A DNA stretch of 64,000 bases. Source: Cellvibrio sp. pealriver. GTDB lineage: Bacteria; Pseudomonadota; Gammaproteobacteria; Pseudomonadales; Cellvibrionaceae. Below are positions 63,651 to 64,000 of this stretch, piece by piece. The stretch lies in the NCBI RefSeq assembly GCF_001183545.1, contig NZ_KQ236688.1:587149-651148 (forward strand), written 5' to 3'. The notes beneath the pieces are model-generated. The model was not told where the DNA came from and searched no databases. It saw only the letters and a list, made by a program, of their open reading frames with translations. The translations under genes and the position numbers were made by a program. The stretch's first letter is position 1. Every line of letters begins with the position of its first letter.

Positions 63651-64000
63651 ATGACAGACGTTTCAGCTGTAAAGCCCAATACAGATCCAAGACTTGTTGC
63701 TATCACCGAGCGAATTATCGCCCGTAGCCGCGATACTCGTGCCGCCTATCTTGCGCGCGTTAATAAATTTCGTAGCAAAGGTCCTGCTCGCCATCATTTG
63801 GGTTGTGCCAACCTCGCGCACGGTTTTGCTGCCTGTAATAGTGCGGATAAAGAAGCTTTGGCGGAGGGGCAGGCCCCTAATTTGGGTGTTGTAAGTGCGT
63901 ATAACGAAATGTTATCGGCTCATGTTCCCTATGGCGAATATCTGGAACCTATCAAAGCTGCAGCCAAAGAAATGGGTATGACTGCGCAGATGGCGGGTGG
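63651..64000 (+). CDS. edd: 6-phosphogluconate dehydratase, 5' part cut by window edge
   Basis: First committed enzyme of the Entner-Doudoroff pathway, dehydrating 6-phosphogluconate to KDPG. The 116 visible residues read TDVSAVKPNTDPRLVAITERI, then RSRDTRAAYLARVNKF, and GCANLAHGFAACNS with a likely 4Fe-4S Cys, then VVSAYNEMLSAHVPYGEY. These match the N-terminus of Edd rather than IlvD. It continues off the right edge. The ribosome-binding site is weak (AGAG, about 14 bases upstream). Confidence 0.94.
   Translation, partial: MTDVSAVKPNTDPRLVAITERIIARSRDTRAAYLARVNKFRSKGPARHHLGCANLAHGFAACNSADKEALAEGQAPNLGVVSAYNEMLSAHVPYGEYLEPIKAAAKEMGMTAQMAG

Overview
The window is an almost fully coding stretch of chromosome from a gammaproteobacterium. 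Gene order and protein style resemble the Cellvibrionales (Cellvibrio-like), and the base composition looks mid-to-high 40s % GC by eye. Reasons are the map-glnD-dapC-nth block divergent from rpsB-tsf-pyrH-frr-uppS-cdsA-dxr-rseP-bamA-skp-lpxD-fabZ-lpxA-lpxB-rnhB-dnaE-accA, an E. coli-type homodimeric pyruvate dehydrogenase (aceE/aceF), and sugar-acid/glycan genes (uxuA, edd, a GH84 glycosidase). The genus is inference; no rRNA is present to fix it. I see no rRNA, convincing tRNA, insertion sequence, prophage or CRISPR array.

Layout. 1-5661 (minus): the tail of a run reading map > glnD > dapC > nth > ArsC/Spx-like reductase (nitrogen signalling, lysine/peptidoglycan precursor supply, DNA repair), then an isolated uxuA. 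7.1-27.7 kb (plus): translation factors (rpsB with a structured leader, tsf, pyrH, frr), isoprenoid and phospholipid synthesis (uppS, cdsA, dxr), envelope stress and outer-membrane assembly (rseP, bamA, skp), lipid A synthesis (lpxD, fabZ, lpxA, lpxB), then rnhB, dnaE, a CBS-pair protein and accA. Together these make membrane precursors, lipid A and outer-membrane proteins. Many envelope genes here start with GTG or TTG. 27.8-32.0 kb (minus): ygiQ, a PspE-like rhodanese, an unknown membrane-anchored helical protein, a DUF3820 protein and yciH, with one palindromic intergenic repeat. 32.1-41.3 kb: a serine beta-lactamase-fold enzyme, slyX, a PAS-GGDEF-EAL protein, bepA (minus), a TusA-like protein and a large M16 protease. 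41.7-46.1 kb: aceE-aceF without lpd. 46.2-48.9 kb: a lipoprotein esterase, a DUF1287 protein, a VanZ-like protein and mobA. 49.2-52.5 kb: a very large CPBP-type membrane protein with a duplicated soluble module. 52.6-56.4 kb: pdxH, a PIG3-type quinone oxidoreductase, a family III CoA-transferase, a DUF1653 protein and tadA. 56.4-57.8 kb: an AT-rich gap, an unknown small membrane protein and a second gap. 57.8-64 kb: ppnN (minus), a carboxylesterase, a GH84 enzyme (minus), pgi, and the start of edd behind a hairpin-rich leader.

The window is mostly core genome, and I do not see a clear new multi-gene system. The most unusual items are the duplicated-module CPBP protein, the structured leader before edd, an EF-hand-like loop inside the BamA barrel, the upstream mini-ORF and leader of rpsB, and several perfect dyads in promoter-like positions.
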